A stretch of DNA of 64,000 nt from Vibrio navarrensis (GCF_015767675.1 NZ_CP065217.1:3348001-3412000); one strand, 5' to 3'. Positions 17,752 through 27,483 are shown, counted from the first letter of the stretch. Numbers and translations: made by a program. Notes: generated by a model not told the origin, from the sequence alone.

Positions 17752-17779
17752 ATCTTACACCGTAACACTTGAGAGTCAA
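17752..17779 (-). promoter_or_regulatory. Promoter P2 of rRNA operon 2
   Basis: On the minus strand: TTGACT (17774-17779), 16-nt spacer, TAAGAT (17752-17757). It lies downstream of P1 in the usual tandem layout. Confidence 0.75.
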
Positions 17780-17850
17780 GAAGTTTTTCTTTTTTCTCTC
17801 TTCACTAACTCGGCTGTGACTTGCGTCGCACTCCGTGTCGATGAAGCGGC

Positions 17851-17878
17851 ATTATAGGGAGAAGTTTCTCGGGCGCAA
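17851..17878 (-). promoter_or_regulatory. Promoter P1 of rRNA operon 2
   Basis: On the minus strand: TTGCGC (17873-17878), 16-nt spacer, perfect TATAAT (17851-17856), then a GC-rich discriminator GCCGC. That is typical of growth-rate-controlled rRNA P1 promoters. Upstream (17880-17955) are T/A tracts that could act as an UP element. The rest of the 17507-18069 gap is this promoter and leader region. Confidence 0.83.
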
Positions 17879-18069
17879 TACTTTTTTCTATTTTTCGATT
17901 TAAACGCTCAAACATTCAGCAAAATGGTGTTTTTTGTCGGTTTTTTCAGCACATTTGAAACCCATCACAGCAATTGGTTGGAAAAACACCAAGCATAAAC
18001 GTAAGATCTCTGCGTCTATTTTGTTAATAGGCACAACTCTTTTCTCTCTCCATTATGTAGTAAATAGAT

Positions 18070-18522
18070 ATGACGTATAAAAAAGCCATTCTGAGCGCAG
18101 TTTTAGCCATAGTGGGTGGGCTCATTCTTACGCAGGTCGAAGTTTCTCCTGCGATTAGTTTTGTTCTTGGTGTCGTCTGCACGTTTTTTATTTTCACTTT
18201 TCTTAACGACACACCAACACCAAGTAATGATGATCCCGCAATTGCGACCAAAACCCTTTATGTAGGAAATCTACCTTATAAGTCGAACGAAACCGATATT
18301 CGTCAACTCTTCGCTCAGCACGGTGAAGTGTATGCTGTGCGTCTGATGAAAGATAAACGGACGGGTAAACGACGAGGGTTTGGTTTTGTTGTTATGGCGA
18401 GCACCGACGCGCAACACGCTGTAGATGCTTTAAATGAGAAGGAATACATCCAAAGAACTCTGAAAGTGCGTATCGCTAACGATCCGAAATCTCAGGAAGC
18501 GGATACATCTCTATCGGATTAA
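18070..18522 (+). CDS. Membrane-anchored RRM (RNA recognition motif) protein
   Basis: A 150-residue protein in two parts. Residues about 5-50 form two hydrophobic segments ([18 protein letters not shown] and [18 protein letters not shown]) that look like a transmembrane hairpin. Residues about 63-140 form one RRM with RNP2 LYVGNL and RNP1 [10 protein letters not shown], so RNA binding is expected. Both ends of the hairpin would place the RRM in the cytoplasm at the inner membrane. The target RNA is unknown. The last 47 bases overlap the end of the convergent murI gene. It is divergent from the rRNA promoter. Domain call firm, role unknown. Confidence 0.88.
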   Translation: MTYKKAILSAVLAIVGGLILTQVEVSPAISFVLGVVCTFFIFTFLNDTPTPSNDDPAIATKTLYVGNLPYKSNETDIRQLFAQHGEVYAVRLMKDKRTGKRRGFGFVVMASTDAQHAVDALNEKEYIQRTLKVRIANDPKSQEADTSLSD

Positions 18523-19333
18523 ATCCCATATCCATTACCGAACGGTTCAGCGCTTGCTCTTCCCAGGGCTGCGCTGTACTGAAAATGCGCCACGTTTGGT
18601 TGTTTTGCCATGCTTCCAGAGCGGGTAGCAGAGCTTGTACTCTTCTTGCAATCGCCTGACCTGAATCCACCAGCGCGATTTCTTCTCCGAGCACCTGCTG
18701 GATCTCTTCTTTTATCAGTGGGAAATGTGTACAGCCTAAGACGGCGACGTCGACTTTATTGCGCATCGGTTGCAAGATGTCGGACAGTTCTTGCAAATCG
18801 ATCGCTCGACCTCGCAGTTTCTCTTCGGCGATATCAACCAACCGCGTCGACCCAAGCAGTTCCACCTCTTTTTCTTTGACAAAATCACGGATCAAATCAT
18901 GAGTATATTGCCGAGTCACTGTCGCGGGCGTTGCGATAAGTCCGACCGCACGGCTTGCGAGCAACGACGCAGGCTTAATGGCAGGCACAACGCCAACCAC
19001 AGGTACGGCTAGCGCAGATCTTAGACTGGGCAGAACGATGGTACTCGCGGTATTACAAGCAATGACCACGAGATCAATCGCAAACTGCTGCGTCATTTTG
19101 ACCACGAGCGCATTGACCCTAGCAATCAGCGTCTCTTGCGACAGCTCACCATAGGGATAAGCTTCGTTGTCAAAAACGTAGTAGTAGTTCAGCGTCGGTA
19201 GTAGGTTTTTTATTTCCTGAAAGACCGATAGACCTCCGACTCCCGAGTCAAAGATGAGTACATTGGGCTGACTAAAACGCTTCACTCGACCATTCCGCTG
19301 ATTAAAAACGCTCAGATCATACTCTCTCGCCAT
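18476..19333 (-). CDS. murI: MurI, glutamate racemase
   Basis: Converts L- to D-glutamate for peptidoglycan, without cofactor. Both catalytic cysteine motifs are present: [10 protein letters not shown] and [11 protein letters not shown]. The N-terminal [10 protein letters not shown] loop and the [11 protein letters not shown] segment are also typical. The start is uncertain. The longest frame (from 19381) overlaps the upstream DUF71 gene by 38 bp. ATG at 19333 gives 285 aa and follows that gene by 10 bp. GTG at 19285, with GGAA upstream, gives 269 aa, nearer the family average. The 3' end overlaps the convergent RRM gene. btuB-murI proximity matches E. coli. Confidence 0.93.
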   Translation of the reverse strand: MAREYDLSVFNQRNGRVKRFSQPNVLIFDSGVGGLSVFQEIKNLLPTLNYYYVFDNEAYPYGELSQETLIARVNALVVKMTQQFAIDLVVIACNTASTIVLPSLRSALAVPVVGVVPAIKPASLLASRAVGLIATPATVTRQYTHDLIRDFVKEKEVELLGSTRLVDIAEEKLRGRAIDLQELSDILQPMRNKVDVAVLGCTHFPLIKEEIQQVLGEEIALVDSGQAIARRVQALLPALEAWQNNQTWRIFSTAQPWEEQALNRSVMDMGFNPIEMYPLPEISDR

Positions 19334-19343
19334 GATTTGGCAA

Positions 19344-20006
19344 TTAGCGCATCCGATATCTTTGATAGGTGAAGCGGCCATCGCTCTCTTTATCGAGCAG
19401 AGTGACTAAGATTTCTTCTCGAAAACAAGGCGCGTTGACCACTAAGGTATGAAACTCACCATTCTCGCCGCACGGATCGATGTGTGCAGGAAGCTCAGTC
19501 AGTAGTGACTGGCTATACAAGCGCCCACACCACTGTGATGAAAGGGATTCTCCATCCGTCGTGACAAGGATAGTTTTAATCCCTCGGCTGAGAATTTCGT
19601 TAGCCAGCATTCGGCTCGATTCTCCCATCAAAGGAAAGAGACATTGCCAGCCAGCAGGCTCAATGTAGCTGCGTCGATATTCAGCAATACCGTTGCAGAA
19701 CATATCACCAAACGCCACTGCATCGATTGCTATCCCTGAGGCTTTAAGCCCAGAGACGATAGCGCTTTGATAGATTGGATTGGGAGGAAACACGTCGGGC
19801 AGGGCGATTTTGATCAAAGGAAGCCCCATCAGCTCCGCTTGCTTTTCGACAACCTCTAGCGGCGTTGCCTGAAAAGGGACTTCGCTGCCAACGTACGTCG
19901 TATAAAGTGCGACCACTTTATAATCGGGATCCTCAAGCAGCCTTAATAAGGTTAAGGTCGAATCCTTACCGGAAGACCAGCTAACCACAACGCGTTTTTT
20001 CTTCAT
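19344..20006 (-). CDS. DUF71/COG2102 family ATP-binding enzyme (diphthine-ammonia ligase-like)
   Basis: The 220-residue protein starts with a PP-loop ATP pyrophosphatase motif, [18 protein letters not shown] (residues 7-24), and later has [15 protein letters not shown] and a C-terminal NGEFHTLV element, all typical of DUF71. In eukaryotes and archaea the family makes diphthamide, which bacteria lack. A bacterial subgroup is linked by gene context to vitamin B12 salvage. Here it lies directly downstream of btuB on the same strand, which fits that subgroup, although a terminator separates the two. Followed by murI. Family firm; B12 role inferred. Confidence 0.85.
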   Translation of the reverse strand: MKKKRVVVSWSSGKDSTLTLLRLLEDPDYKVVALYTTYVGSEVPFQATPLEVVEKQAELMGLPLIKIALPDVFPPNPIYQSAIVSGLKASGIAIDAVAFGDMFCNGIAEYRRSYIEPAGWQCLFPLMGESSRMLANEILSRGIKTILVTTDGESLSSQWCGRLYSQSLLTELPAHIDPCGENGEFHTLVVNAPCFREEILVTLLDKESDGRFTYQRYRMR

Positions 20007-20017
20007 GCTTGATTCTC

Positions 20018-20046
20018 AAAAAAATAAAACCGCCCGAAGGCGGCTT
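20018..20046 (-). terminator. Intrinsic terminator after btuB
   Basis: Minus strand: AAGCCGCC, loop TTCG, GGCGG, then TTTTATTTTTTT. It lies between btuB and the DUF71 gene. Confidence 0.88.
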
Positions 20047-20051
20047 GAATA

Positions 20052-21893
20052 TTAGAAACGGTAATTGACCGTGGCAAACCAGTTTCGGCCTTCACCTAAG
20101 TAGTATTTACCACTTGAGCTGTGTGCGGTTTGGTACTCTTTATCAAACAGGTTCGCCACTCTCGCTCCCAAGCTGAGTGCATCTGTTACCTTGTAGTTGG
20201 CGCTAATGTCGAGCAGCGTATAGGCCTCCATGGTTTTACCCGTGCTGTCTTTGCGCTCGCCCACATAGTTCGCAACGGCAGAAAGGTCGAAGCGATCCGC
20301 AGAATAGGTCGATACCCAACTGAAGTTTTCACGCGCTCTGCGGATCAAAAGACTATCGTCTGATTTGTCACGCGGATCTTTCCATTCTGCAGAAACACGA
20401 TGCTCAATCACACCCGTCTCGAACAAGGCTTCAATTTCAATGCCTTCAATTTTCGCATTATCAATATTGGAAGGGGTCCAAGCGCCACCTGGGCCTGTCG
20501 GTGCCCAGTCGATCATGTCTTCTATCTCGTTACGGTACGCAGAGACATCAATCTGAACGAAAGAGAACGTGCCGCGAACGCCAACCTCGGATGACTTAGA
20601 CGTTTCTGGCTTTAAGTTTGGATTGCCGCTACCAGGCCAGTAAAGATCGTTAAACGTTGGCGCTTTAAAACCTGTTCCTGTCGAAGCCACAAATTCAAGG
20701 TTGTCAGTGGGCGCAACCCCCAGGCCTATATTCCATGTGGTATGGTGGCCAAAAGCACTGTCGTCATCATGGCGAACACTCGCTTCTGCCGTGACGAGGC
20801 TGTTGGCAAACTGAGCCGTAACGAACGCGGCTTTGTTGTCTTTTTCAGTCTTACTGTAATTGCTGCTATTGGCACCGCCTTGTCGAGCGTGCTCTTGGTC
20901 ATAATCGATACCTGCCGCTAGATTAAGCGCCGGTCTCACGGCCCATTGGTTCAGCCAAGAAGCGGAATTTCGGCTTGAGAACAATGCCGTCTTGGCAACC
21001 GCACCGCTCGCAGAGCCATCCCATGCTTCGTTATCGCTGCGCGAGACCATCAACTGAGATGCGAAGTGCTGTTTCTGGAAGTTCAGTGAACCGGCAACAC
21101 TATAAAAATCGGTGTTGCTCTCACTCTTTGCACCTGAAAACTGGTTGGCGTATTCAACGTCTGAGTTCTGTTGATAGCCATTAAACTGGGCAAACCAAAC
21201 CTCATTGAATTCATGACGAAGCGAACCAAACAACGTTTGCGACTCAAAGCCATGGCTGTCGCTGTTTGGAGCAACCTCATTCACTCGATAGCCATCGCTT
21301 TTTTCATCTGAAAAGACAAAAGACGCCTGAGTTGAATCATTGAGCTGCCCCGCTGAACGCCATGCCAATGACGTATGGTCATCGTTTCCGTAACCCAGAT
21401 TGGCATCGTGCTTGGTGTCACGCTCCGATGGGATAGTTCGGATGTGGATCACCCCGCCAATGGCATCTGACCCATAAATGGCGGCTCGAGGGCCACGCAC
21501 CACTTCAATTTGCTCAATAGCAAAGGCAGGAATTAATCCTAATGATGCACCACCCGCTGTTGCTGAGTTAATTTTGACACCATCCACGAGTACCAAGGTG
21601 TGTTTTGATGAGGTACCGCGTAAAAAAAGGCTGCTGATTTGCCCTTTACCACCTTGGCTATTGACCTCTACCCCAGGGAGTGTTTTCAACACATCCAAAG
21701 CGGACGTAACGTTCAGTTTTTCAATCTCCGCCTTAGTGATCACACTCATCGAGGCTAACACTGACGATTCTGGCTGGGCAAAACGGCTCGCCGTCACCAC
21801 AATAGTGTCATTAGTTTGCACTTCTTGAGCATATGAATAAGAGATAGGGGTAAGCAGCGATGCTACTGAGATCGCCAGAAGAGACTTTTTCAT
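20052..21893 (-). CDS. btuB: BtuB, TonB-dependent vitamin B12 outer-membrane receptor
   Basis: Outer-membrane beta-barrel for cobalamin uptake, energised by TonB. The 613 residues match BtuB. There is a signal peptide (KKSLLAISVASLLTPISYSYAQ), a TonB box NDTIVVTASR just after it, a plug domain with LPGVEVNSQGGKGQISSLFLRG and EVVRGPRAAIYGSDAIGGVI, and the terminal strand ending in NWFATVNYRF with the usual C-terminal Phe. Expression is expected to be B12-repressed through the riboswitch at 21936-22125. Divergent from trmA, as in E. coli. Confidence 0.95.
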   Translation of the reverse strand: MKKSLLAISVASLLTPISYSYAQEVQTNDTIVVTASRFAQPESSVLASMSVITKAEIEKLNVTSALDVLKTLPGVEVNSQGGKGQISSLFLRGTSSKHTLVLVDGVKINSATAGGASLGLIPAFAIEQIEVVRGPRAAIYGSDAIGGVIHIRTIPSERDTKHDANLGYGNDDHTSLAWRSAGQLNDSTQASFVFSDEKSDGYRVNEVAPNSDSHGFESQTLFGSLRHEFNEVWFAQFNGYQQNSDVEYANQFSGAKSESNTDFYSVAGSLNFQKQHFASQLMVSRSDNEAWDGSASGAVAKTALFSSRNSASWLNQWAVRPALNLAAGIDYDQEHARQGGANSSNYSKTEKDNKAAFVTAQFANSLVTAEASVRHDDDSAFGHHTTWNIGLGVAPTDNLEFVASTGTGFKAPTFNDLYWPGSGNPNLKPETSKSSEVGVRGTFSFVQIDVSAYRNEIEDMIDWAPTGPGGAWTPSNIDNAKIEGIEIEALFETGVIEHRVSAEWKDPRDKSDDSLLIRRARENFSWVSTYSADRFDLSAVANYVGERKDSTGKTMEAYTLLDISANYKVTDALSLGARVANLFDKEYQTAHSSSGKYYLGEGRNWFATVNYRF

Positions 21894-21935
21894 GTTGTAA
21901 TCCTAAATCGCGTAAATCCCACCAAGCCTCTACAT

Positions 21936-22125
21936 ACAAGGCCTAGCTGCTGGCAGGTATTCGGACTCAAGAGCTGTTAACCTACTCACTCGACTTCCCA
22001 CACGATTCCTAGTGCAGTGTCTTATTAAGCTTTCGTTCTCTATTACCGCTGCGCGTCAGTTCCGGATTCACACCGGATTCCCTTTTCAGCCATCTATACT
22101 TCCAGACAGCACCAGCTTGAAGCGC
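21936..22125 (-). promoter_or_regulatory. Cobalamin riboswitch upstream of btuB
   Basis: On the minus strand the conserved cobalamin aptamer blocks appear in order: GGGAATCCGGTGTGAATCCGG, ACTGACGCGCAGCGGTAA, then the B12 box AGTCCGAATACCTGCC (21952-21967). The btuB start codon is about 40 nt beyond the aptamer, so control is likely at the ribosome binding site or just before it. Confidence 0.92.
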
Positions 22126-22282
22126 ATACTATTAAGTGATTGATTATTTGTCCAGTTAGAAATCGTCTAAGCTCTATTTTTACACAGCCGTAGTTATCAA
22201 TTTCCCCTTGGCACTGGACAATGCTCGGGGATTGAATAAAATCTGCGCTCTTTATTTTTACGCACCCAAAAGGTAACTATTC

Positions 22283-23392
22283 ATGGCGACTCTTGATGTA
22301 AACCCACAGCGCTACCAAGCTCAGTTGGCAGAAAAAGTGCAACGTTTAACCGACATGTTCGCACCTTACCAAGCTCCAGAGCTGGAAGTGTTTGAGTCCC
22401 CTGAGCAGCATTACCGCATGCGCGCAGAGTTTCGTGTGTGGCACGAAGGGGACGAGATGTATTACATCATGTTCAATCAAGAGACACGCGAAAAATACCG
22501 TGTGGACCAGTTCCCTGCCGCCAGTCGCCTGATCAACGACTTGATGCCCCTGCTTATCGAAGCCATGCAAGGCAATGAATCGCTGCGCCGTAAACTGTTC
22601 CAAGTCGATTTTCTTTCCACATTGAGCGGCGAGATTCTGGTTTCTCTGCTTTACCATCGTCAATTGGATGAAGCTTGGATCGAAAACGCCAAAACGCTGA
22701 AACAACGCCTAAACGACGAAGGGTTTAACCTCAATCTGATTGGCCGTGCGCGTAAAATGAAGATTGTGCTGGACCGCGATTACGTAGTGGAAAAGCTGGA
22801 TGTGAACGGCAAGCCTTACCTCTACCAACAAGTGGAAAACAGTTTCACGCAGCCAAACGGCAAAGTCGCGGAAAAAATGCTGGCATGGGCGGTCGACTGT
22901 ACCCAAGAGAGCCAAGGCGATTTGCTGGAGCTTTACTGCGGCAACGGTAACTTCTCGCTTGCGCTGGCGCAAAACTTTGAACGCGTACTGGCCACAGAGC
23001 TGGCAAAACCGTCGGTCGAATCGGCGCAATACAACATTGCCGCCAACAAAATTGAGAACGTGCAGATCATCCGTATGTCAGCGGAAGAGTTTACCGAAGC
23101 GATGGAAGGCAAACGCGAGTTTCGCCGCCTGAAAGACCATGGCATCGATCTTAATAGCTATAACTGCGACACCATTTTTGTCGATCCACCGCGCGCAGGT
23201 ATGGACATCGACACCTGTAAAATGGTGCAAGGCTATGAGCGCATTTTGTACATTTCGTGCAACCCAGAGACCCTGCTCGAGAACCTCGAAATCCTGAGCG
23301 AAACCCACACCATTACTCGTTTCGCCCTGTTTGACCAGTTCCCTTACACCCACCATATGGAAGCGGGCGTGATGCTAGAGCGCATTAAATAA
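22283..23392 (+). CDS. trmA: TrmA, tRNA (uracil-5-)-methyltransferase
   Basis: Makes 5-methyluridine at position 54 of the T loop using SAM. The 369 residues equal the TrmA size (no iron-sulfur TRAM domain as in RlmC/RlmD). Motifs: SAM-binding [14 protein letters not shown] near 214-227, [10 protein letters not shown] near 298-307, and the nucleophilic cysteine in [13 protein letters not shown] near 322. It is divergent from btuB and in E. coli is followed by yijD. Here the CRISPR array starts 138 bp after its stop. Confidence 0.96.
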   Translation: MATLDVNPQRYQAQLAEKVQRLTDMFAPYQAPELEVFESPEQHYRMRAEFRVWHEGDEMYYIMFNQETREKYRVDQFPAASRLINDLMPLLIEAMQGNESLRRKLFQVDFLSTLSGEILVSLLYHRQLDEAWIENAKTLKQRLNDEGFNLNLIGRARKMKIVLDRDYVVEKLDVNGKPYLYQQVENSFTQPNGKVAEKMLAWAVDCTQESQGDLLELYCGNGNFSLALAQNFERVLATELAKPSVESAQYNIAANKIENVQIIRMSAEEFTEAMEGKREFRRLKDHGIDLNSYNCDTIFVDPPRAGMDIDTCKMVQGYERILYISCNPETLLENLEILSETHTITRFALFDQFPYTHHMEAGVMLERIK

Positions 23393-23497
23393 GGGCTTTA
23401 AGGGGTTTTGATTGTAGCAAAAATTGCTCTAGGTACGGCTTGGGGTACGGGGGCATCTAAAATGCTCGATTGCTATGATTAGATTAGAATTGATGTC

Positions 23498-23530
23498 AAC
23501 GCCACCAGCTTTGCTCGTGGCGTTTTTGTT
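23498..23530 (+). terminator. Terminator of trmA, abutting the CRISPR array
   Basis: Stem AACGCCAC (23498-23505) / GTGGCGTT (23517-23524) with an inner AGC/GCT pairing, then TTTGTTTTT. The T run continues into the degenerate last CRISPR repeat. Confidence 0.85.
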
Positions 23531-26500
23531 TTTCAAGCTGCCTGTGCGGCAGTGAACCCATTGCTGCCATCCTTGGTGCTGCTGTGTACTTTCTAAGCTG
23601 CCTGTGCGGCAGTGAACAGTGATGAAACCTGTACAGAAATCATTAGATTTTTCTAAGCTGCCTGTGCGGCAGTGAACTGGCTGTGAAAGTATTTCAGTTG
23701 TCCCATGCTTTTCTAAGCTGCCTGTGCGGCAGTGAACATCAAGGCAAAGAGAGATTAGATTCAACAACTTTTCTAAGCTGCCTGTGCGGCAGTGAACGTT
23801 ACTTGGTTTGAAGTGAAATGGGGCTATAATTTCTAAGCTGCCTGTGCGGCAGTGAACAGCGCGCGTTCTTGTCTTTGCTTGGTATCCAATTTCTAAGCTG
23901 CCTGTGCGGCAGTGAACTTCCGTCATGCGTAGTAAGCCAAGCAACACAATTTCTAAGCTGCCTGTGCGGCAGTGAACAGATGGGCATCACCTTGTCTGCG
24001 CTCAAAGATTTTCTAAGCTGCCTGTGCGGCAGTGAACAGAGGCCGTATACATCACAACACCATTGATTATTTCTAAGCTGCCTGTGCGGCAGTGAACACG
24101 TCGTGAGTCGCGTATCGCCGGAGACGTTGTTTCTAAGCTGCCTGTGCGGCAGTGAACACTCAGCGATTGCGCGAAAGAAATTTCGTGAATTTCTAAGCTG
24201 CCTGTGCGGCAGTGAACTCGAATTCTTCGGGGGCGTTAATCGCTTCAATTTTCTAAGCTGCCTGTGCGGCAGTGAACAAGCGTTAAAATTAACGCAGAAG
24301 AATGCGGAATTTCTAAGCTGCCTGTGCGGCAGTGAACAAGAGTATGCAATTGGCGTCGATATTGCCGAATTTCTAAGCTGCCTGTGCGGCAGTGAACCTT
24401 GGATGACTTGGGCAAGTACATCTTTGTCATTTCTAAGCTGCCTGTGCGGCAGTGAACGGACGCGTTGTTCCAGTTGCCACCGCGGATCGTTTCTAAGCTG
24501 CCTGTGCGGCAGTGAACAAATCTCTGTTTACGACGCACTGCTCCAATTATTTCTAAGCTGCCTGTGCGGCAGTGAACAAATCGATTGTGGGCTGGCGCGT
24601 TGAAGAGATTTTCTAAGCTGCCTGTGCGGCAGTGAACTTTTGAGAGAGCTAGGAGAACAAGGAACGCGATTTCTAAGCTGCCTGTGCGGCAGTGAACTTA
24701 GTGTTTAGCCTTGGCCTGACGTGCGCAAATTTCTAAGCTGCCTGTGCGGCAGTGAACGGTAAGAACACGAAATAAGTCGTTAAGCAGTTTTTCTAAGCTG
24801 CCTGTGCGGCAGTGAACAAACGAGCAAATCGTGATCTGGTTGGTCTCAACTTTCTAAGCTGCCTGTGCGGCAGTGAACTAACCCCCTCAACAGAAAACCA
24901 TGCTGATGAATTTCTAAGCTGCCTGTGCGGCAGTGAACCGTCGGGTCGGGTCGGCTTCGTCGGGCACATATTTCTAAGCTGCCTGTGCGGCAGTGAACAT
25001 CAATTCGTATATGCGCAGCCGCTCCATAACTTTTCTAAGCTGCCTGTGCGGCAGTGAACTCCAGCACTCACGTACACAGAACCCACGTAAATTTCTAAGC
25101 TGCCTGTGCGGCAGTGAACCAGAGAACGTGACGCCGTTTCCGGTGCAAGGATTTCTAAGCTGCCTGTGCGGCAGTGAACTGAAAGCTCAACACGGCCAAG
25201 GTCTGTTACAATTTCTAAGCTGCCTGTGCGGCAGTGAACTGATCGTTCCGACCCTATCACTTCCGATAAGTTTTCTAAGCTGCCTGTGCGGCAGTGAACT
25301 AGCCTGGGACTTGAAAGTATGTAGTGCCCACTTTCTAAGCTGCCTGTGCGGCAGTGAACAGCTGCCGACGGCATACCGTGGCGATTTCTACTTTCTAAGC
25401 TGCCTGTGCGGCAGTGAACAACTATTCAACGCCTTAGCAAGTGACGCAGGTTTTCTAAGCTGCCTGTGCGGCAGTGAACGTTTCCCCACTCAGCGCATTT
25501 CTTGATTGTTCTTTCTAAGCTGCCTGTGCGGCAGTGAACTGATCGTTCCGACCTTATCACTTCCGATAAGTTTTCTAAGCTGCCTGTGCGGCAGTGAACG
25601 TCTGGGCTATATGTATCTTGCCGTTGAAATCTTTCTAAGCTGCCTGTGCGGCAGTGAACCTGGACTTTCTATGTCAATAGCAGGGCTGTCATTTCTAAGC
25701 TGCCTGTGCGGCAGTAAACTGCCACTTTGAGGAGGTGGCGGAGATGATGGATTTCTAAGCTGCCTGTGCGGCAGTGAACACACGGACATGCTGGAGGCCT
25801 TGCAAAATCTTTTTCTAAGCTGCCTGTGCGGCAGTGAACTCGACCTATCAACTCAGGAGTTTGATTCATTTTTTCTAAGCTGCCTGTGCGGCAGTGAACT
25901 AGTGTTAAACGTTATTCTAAAGCTGCCAATCTTTCTAAGCTGCCTGTGCGGCAGTGAACATTTTCAACAGACCTTGCATTTCTGCGTACTTTTTCTAAGC
26001 TGCCTGTGCGGCAGTGAACTTCAAGTGAAAGAGTGAATTCGACAGGGAAACTTTCTAAGCTGCCTGTGCGGCAGTGAACACTAACACGTCTTTCCAATAC
26101 ATATGGATTGCTTTCTAAGCTGCCTGTGCGGCAGTGAACACAACACGCGATAATCGCAGCACTACGCATTCTTTCTAAGCTGCCTGTGCGGCAGTGAACG
26201 TCAGGAAACTGAATCGAGTAAGTAGCATCGATTTCTAAGCTGCCTGTGCGGCAGTGAACAAGAGTCATTGCTTGGGCCGGATGCTGGCCAATTTCTAAGC
26301 TGCCTGTGCGGCAGTGAACATACACATCGGTGCCGAGAATGGTTTGGGTGATTTTCTAAGCTGCCTGTGCGGCAGTGAACGAACGACAAAGGCCGAACCG
26401 CCGTCATTGATTTTTCTAAGCTGCCTGTGCGGCAGTGAACCAACTATTGTTGGTACGGCTGTTTCTGTTGTTTTTCTAAGCTGCCTGTGCGGCAGTGAAC

Positions 26501-26680
26501 ATGCGCTTTCTTTTTGCCAAAGTCGGTGATTTTTTCTAAGCTGCCTGTGCGGCAGTGAACCGAGGTGAATTTCGAGAAAGCTAGGAGAACAATTTCTAAG
26601 CTGCCTGTGCGGCAGTGAACCTCGGGCAAGACCAGTCGAATCTGTTCCTGAATTTCTAAGCTGCCTGTGCGGCAGTGAAC
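23530..26680 (-). CRISPR. Type I-F CRISPR array, 53 repeats and 52 spacers
   Basis: The repeat is 28 nt, GTTCACTGCCGCACAGGCAG then CTTAGAAA on the minus strand, the classic I-F sequence with the GCTGCC-TGTG-CGGCAG type palindrome recognised by Cas6f. Repeats start every 60 bp from 23530. Spacers are 32 nt, except three of 33 nt (24818-24850, 24999-25031, 26320-26352). The lengths sum exactly to 3151 bp. The array is read from the cas side: the repeat farthest from cas (23530-23557) is degenerate at two positions, as expected of the terminal repeat. One internal repeat (25692-25719) has a single change, AGTAAAC for AGTGAAC. Reading frames across the array are artefacts of the repeat. Confidence 0.98.
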
Positions 26681-26794
26681 AATAGAATAAACCGATAAAA
26701 ATAAGCTGCAACAGAATGTTAGGATAAAAATCATCTTTTTACCTTGTTAAAACCCACCTATTGCAACTATTTGTATTTAAAGCACATTTTTAAA
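26681..26794 (-). promoter_or_regulatory. CRISPR leader
   Basis: AT-rich 114-bp non-coding stretch between the terminator after cas6f and the first repeat, where leader promoter and integration signals are expected. On the minus strand TTGCAG, 16 nt, TATTCT (about 26684-26711) resembles a promoter, but it would start transcription inside the first repeat. I see no certain IHF site by eye. Confidence 0.7.
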
Positions 26795-26795
26795 G

Positions 26796-26825
26796 AGCAA
26801 AAATAAAGGGTAAAAACTACCCTTT
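26796..26825 (-). terminator. Terminator between cas6f and the CRISPR leader
   Basis: Stem AAAGGGTA (26805-26812) / TACCCTTT (26818-26825) with a 5-nt loop, then ATTTTTG on the minus strand. The cas operon and the array are therefore probably separate transcripts. Confidence 0.78.
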
Positions 26826-26835
26826 TTCGTTCAAT

Positions 26836-27483
26836 TTAAAAGTGCGGTACGGTCGCCAATATTGACTGCCCATGCACTTTGCTGCTCAAACCATAGCAAT
26901 CGAAGCTCCCATCTTGTGATGTGCTTTGCGGCTGCATCTCAATAAACAGCGGGAACTTGCTGTTTTTCTCTGGTGAGCGCTGCTTGGTTTGCTGGCTATG
27001 CAAGTAAATAAACGGCAAAGAGCACAATGCTGTCGGCTTGCTTTGTTGCAAATCCGCTAGACATTCCACCAGCGGTTTGCCAGATTTTGCTGCCCATAGT
27101 GCGGCTTTTTGCTGCATATCCCGCTCTATTCGTTCGGGCGATTTCACCTGCTTGCGTACAAAGCTTACGTAAGTCACATCGTTTGGTACGGGTTTGACCC
27201 CTTTGATGTGCACATAGTCTTCTAACCGAGTTAGCCAGCGGGGGATATCCAACTTTTCCAATGTCGCTGGCTCTTTTGCAAAGAGACGCAACTTACTGCC
27301 AAGCGGAAACTTTGCTTGACGATAATCAGGAAAACCGACCGCAACCAGAGATTGATTGCTACCCACTTTGTGCTCCACCAAAGCAATGTGCACTTGTTGA
27401 AAGACGTTTTGCCAAAGAAAGCCCAAGGCGATGTCGGCATCTGGCAATAAAGTGATCTCTTGGTAGTAGTTCATCACTGCCAC
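26836..27483 (-). CDS. cas6f: Cas6f (Csy4), crRNA-processing endoribonuclease
   Basis: Cuts the precursor CRISPR RNA at the base of the repeat hairpin and stays bound to the 3' end of the crRNA in the Csy complex. The protein is 215 aa, or 212 from the second Met (27474, MNYYQEITLLPD), which aligns better with the usual Csy4 start. The catalytic histidine position is in QVHIALV near residue 32. The C-terminal signature CYGLSS...TVPHF is present. At about 212 aa it is longer than the 187-aa Pseudomonas protein, with extra residues in the middle. Starts directly after the csy3 stop. Confidence 0.95.
   Translation of the reverse strand: MAVMNYYQEITLLPDADIALGFLWQNVFQQVHIALVEHKVGSNQSLVAVGFPDYRQAKFPLGSKLRLFAKEPATLEKLDIPRWLTRLEDYVHIKGVKPVPNDVTYVSFVRKQVKSPERIERDMQQKAALWAAKSGKPLVECLADLQQSKPTALCSLPFIYLHSQQTKQRSPEKNSKFPLFIEMQPQSTSQDGSFDCYGLSSKVHGQSILATVPHF

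Noticed and set aside
24939..24970. Spacer with GTCGGGTCGGGTCGG pattern as a special element
   Set aside because: A normal 32-nt spacer with low complexity. No evidence that it does anything different.
23429..26734. Long repetitive reading frames on both strands (with FLSCLCGSE or VHCRTGSLE repeats)
   Set aside because: They are the CRISPR repeat read in frame because the 60-bp period is a multiple of three. No start sites; not proteins.
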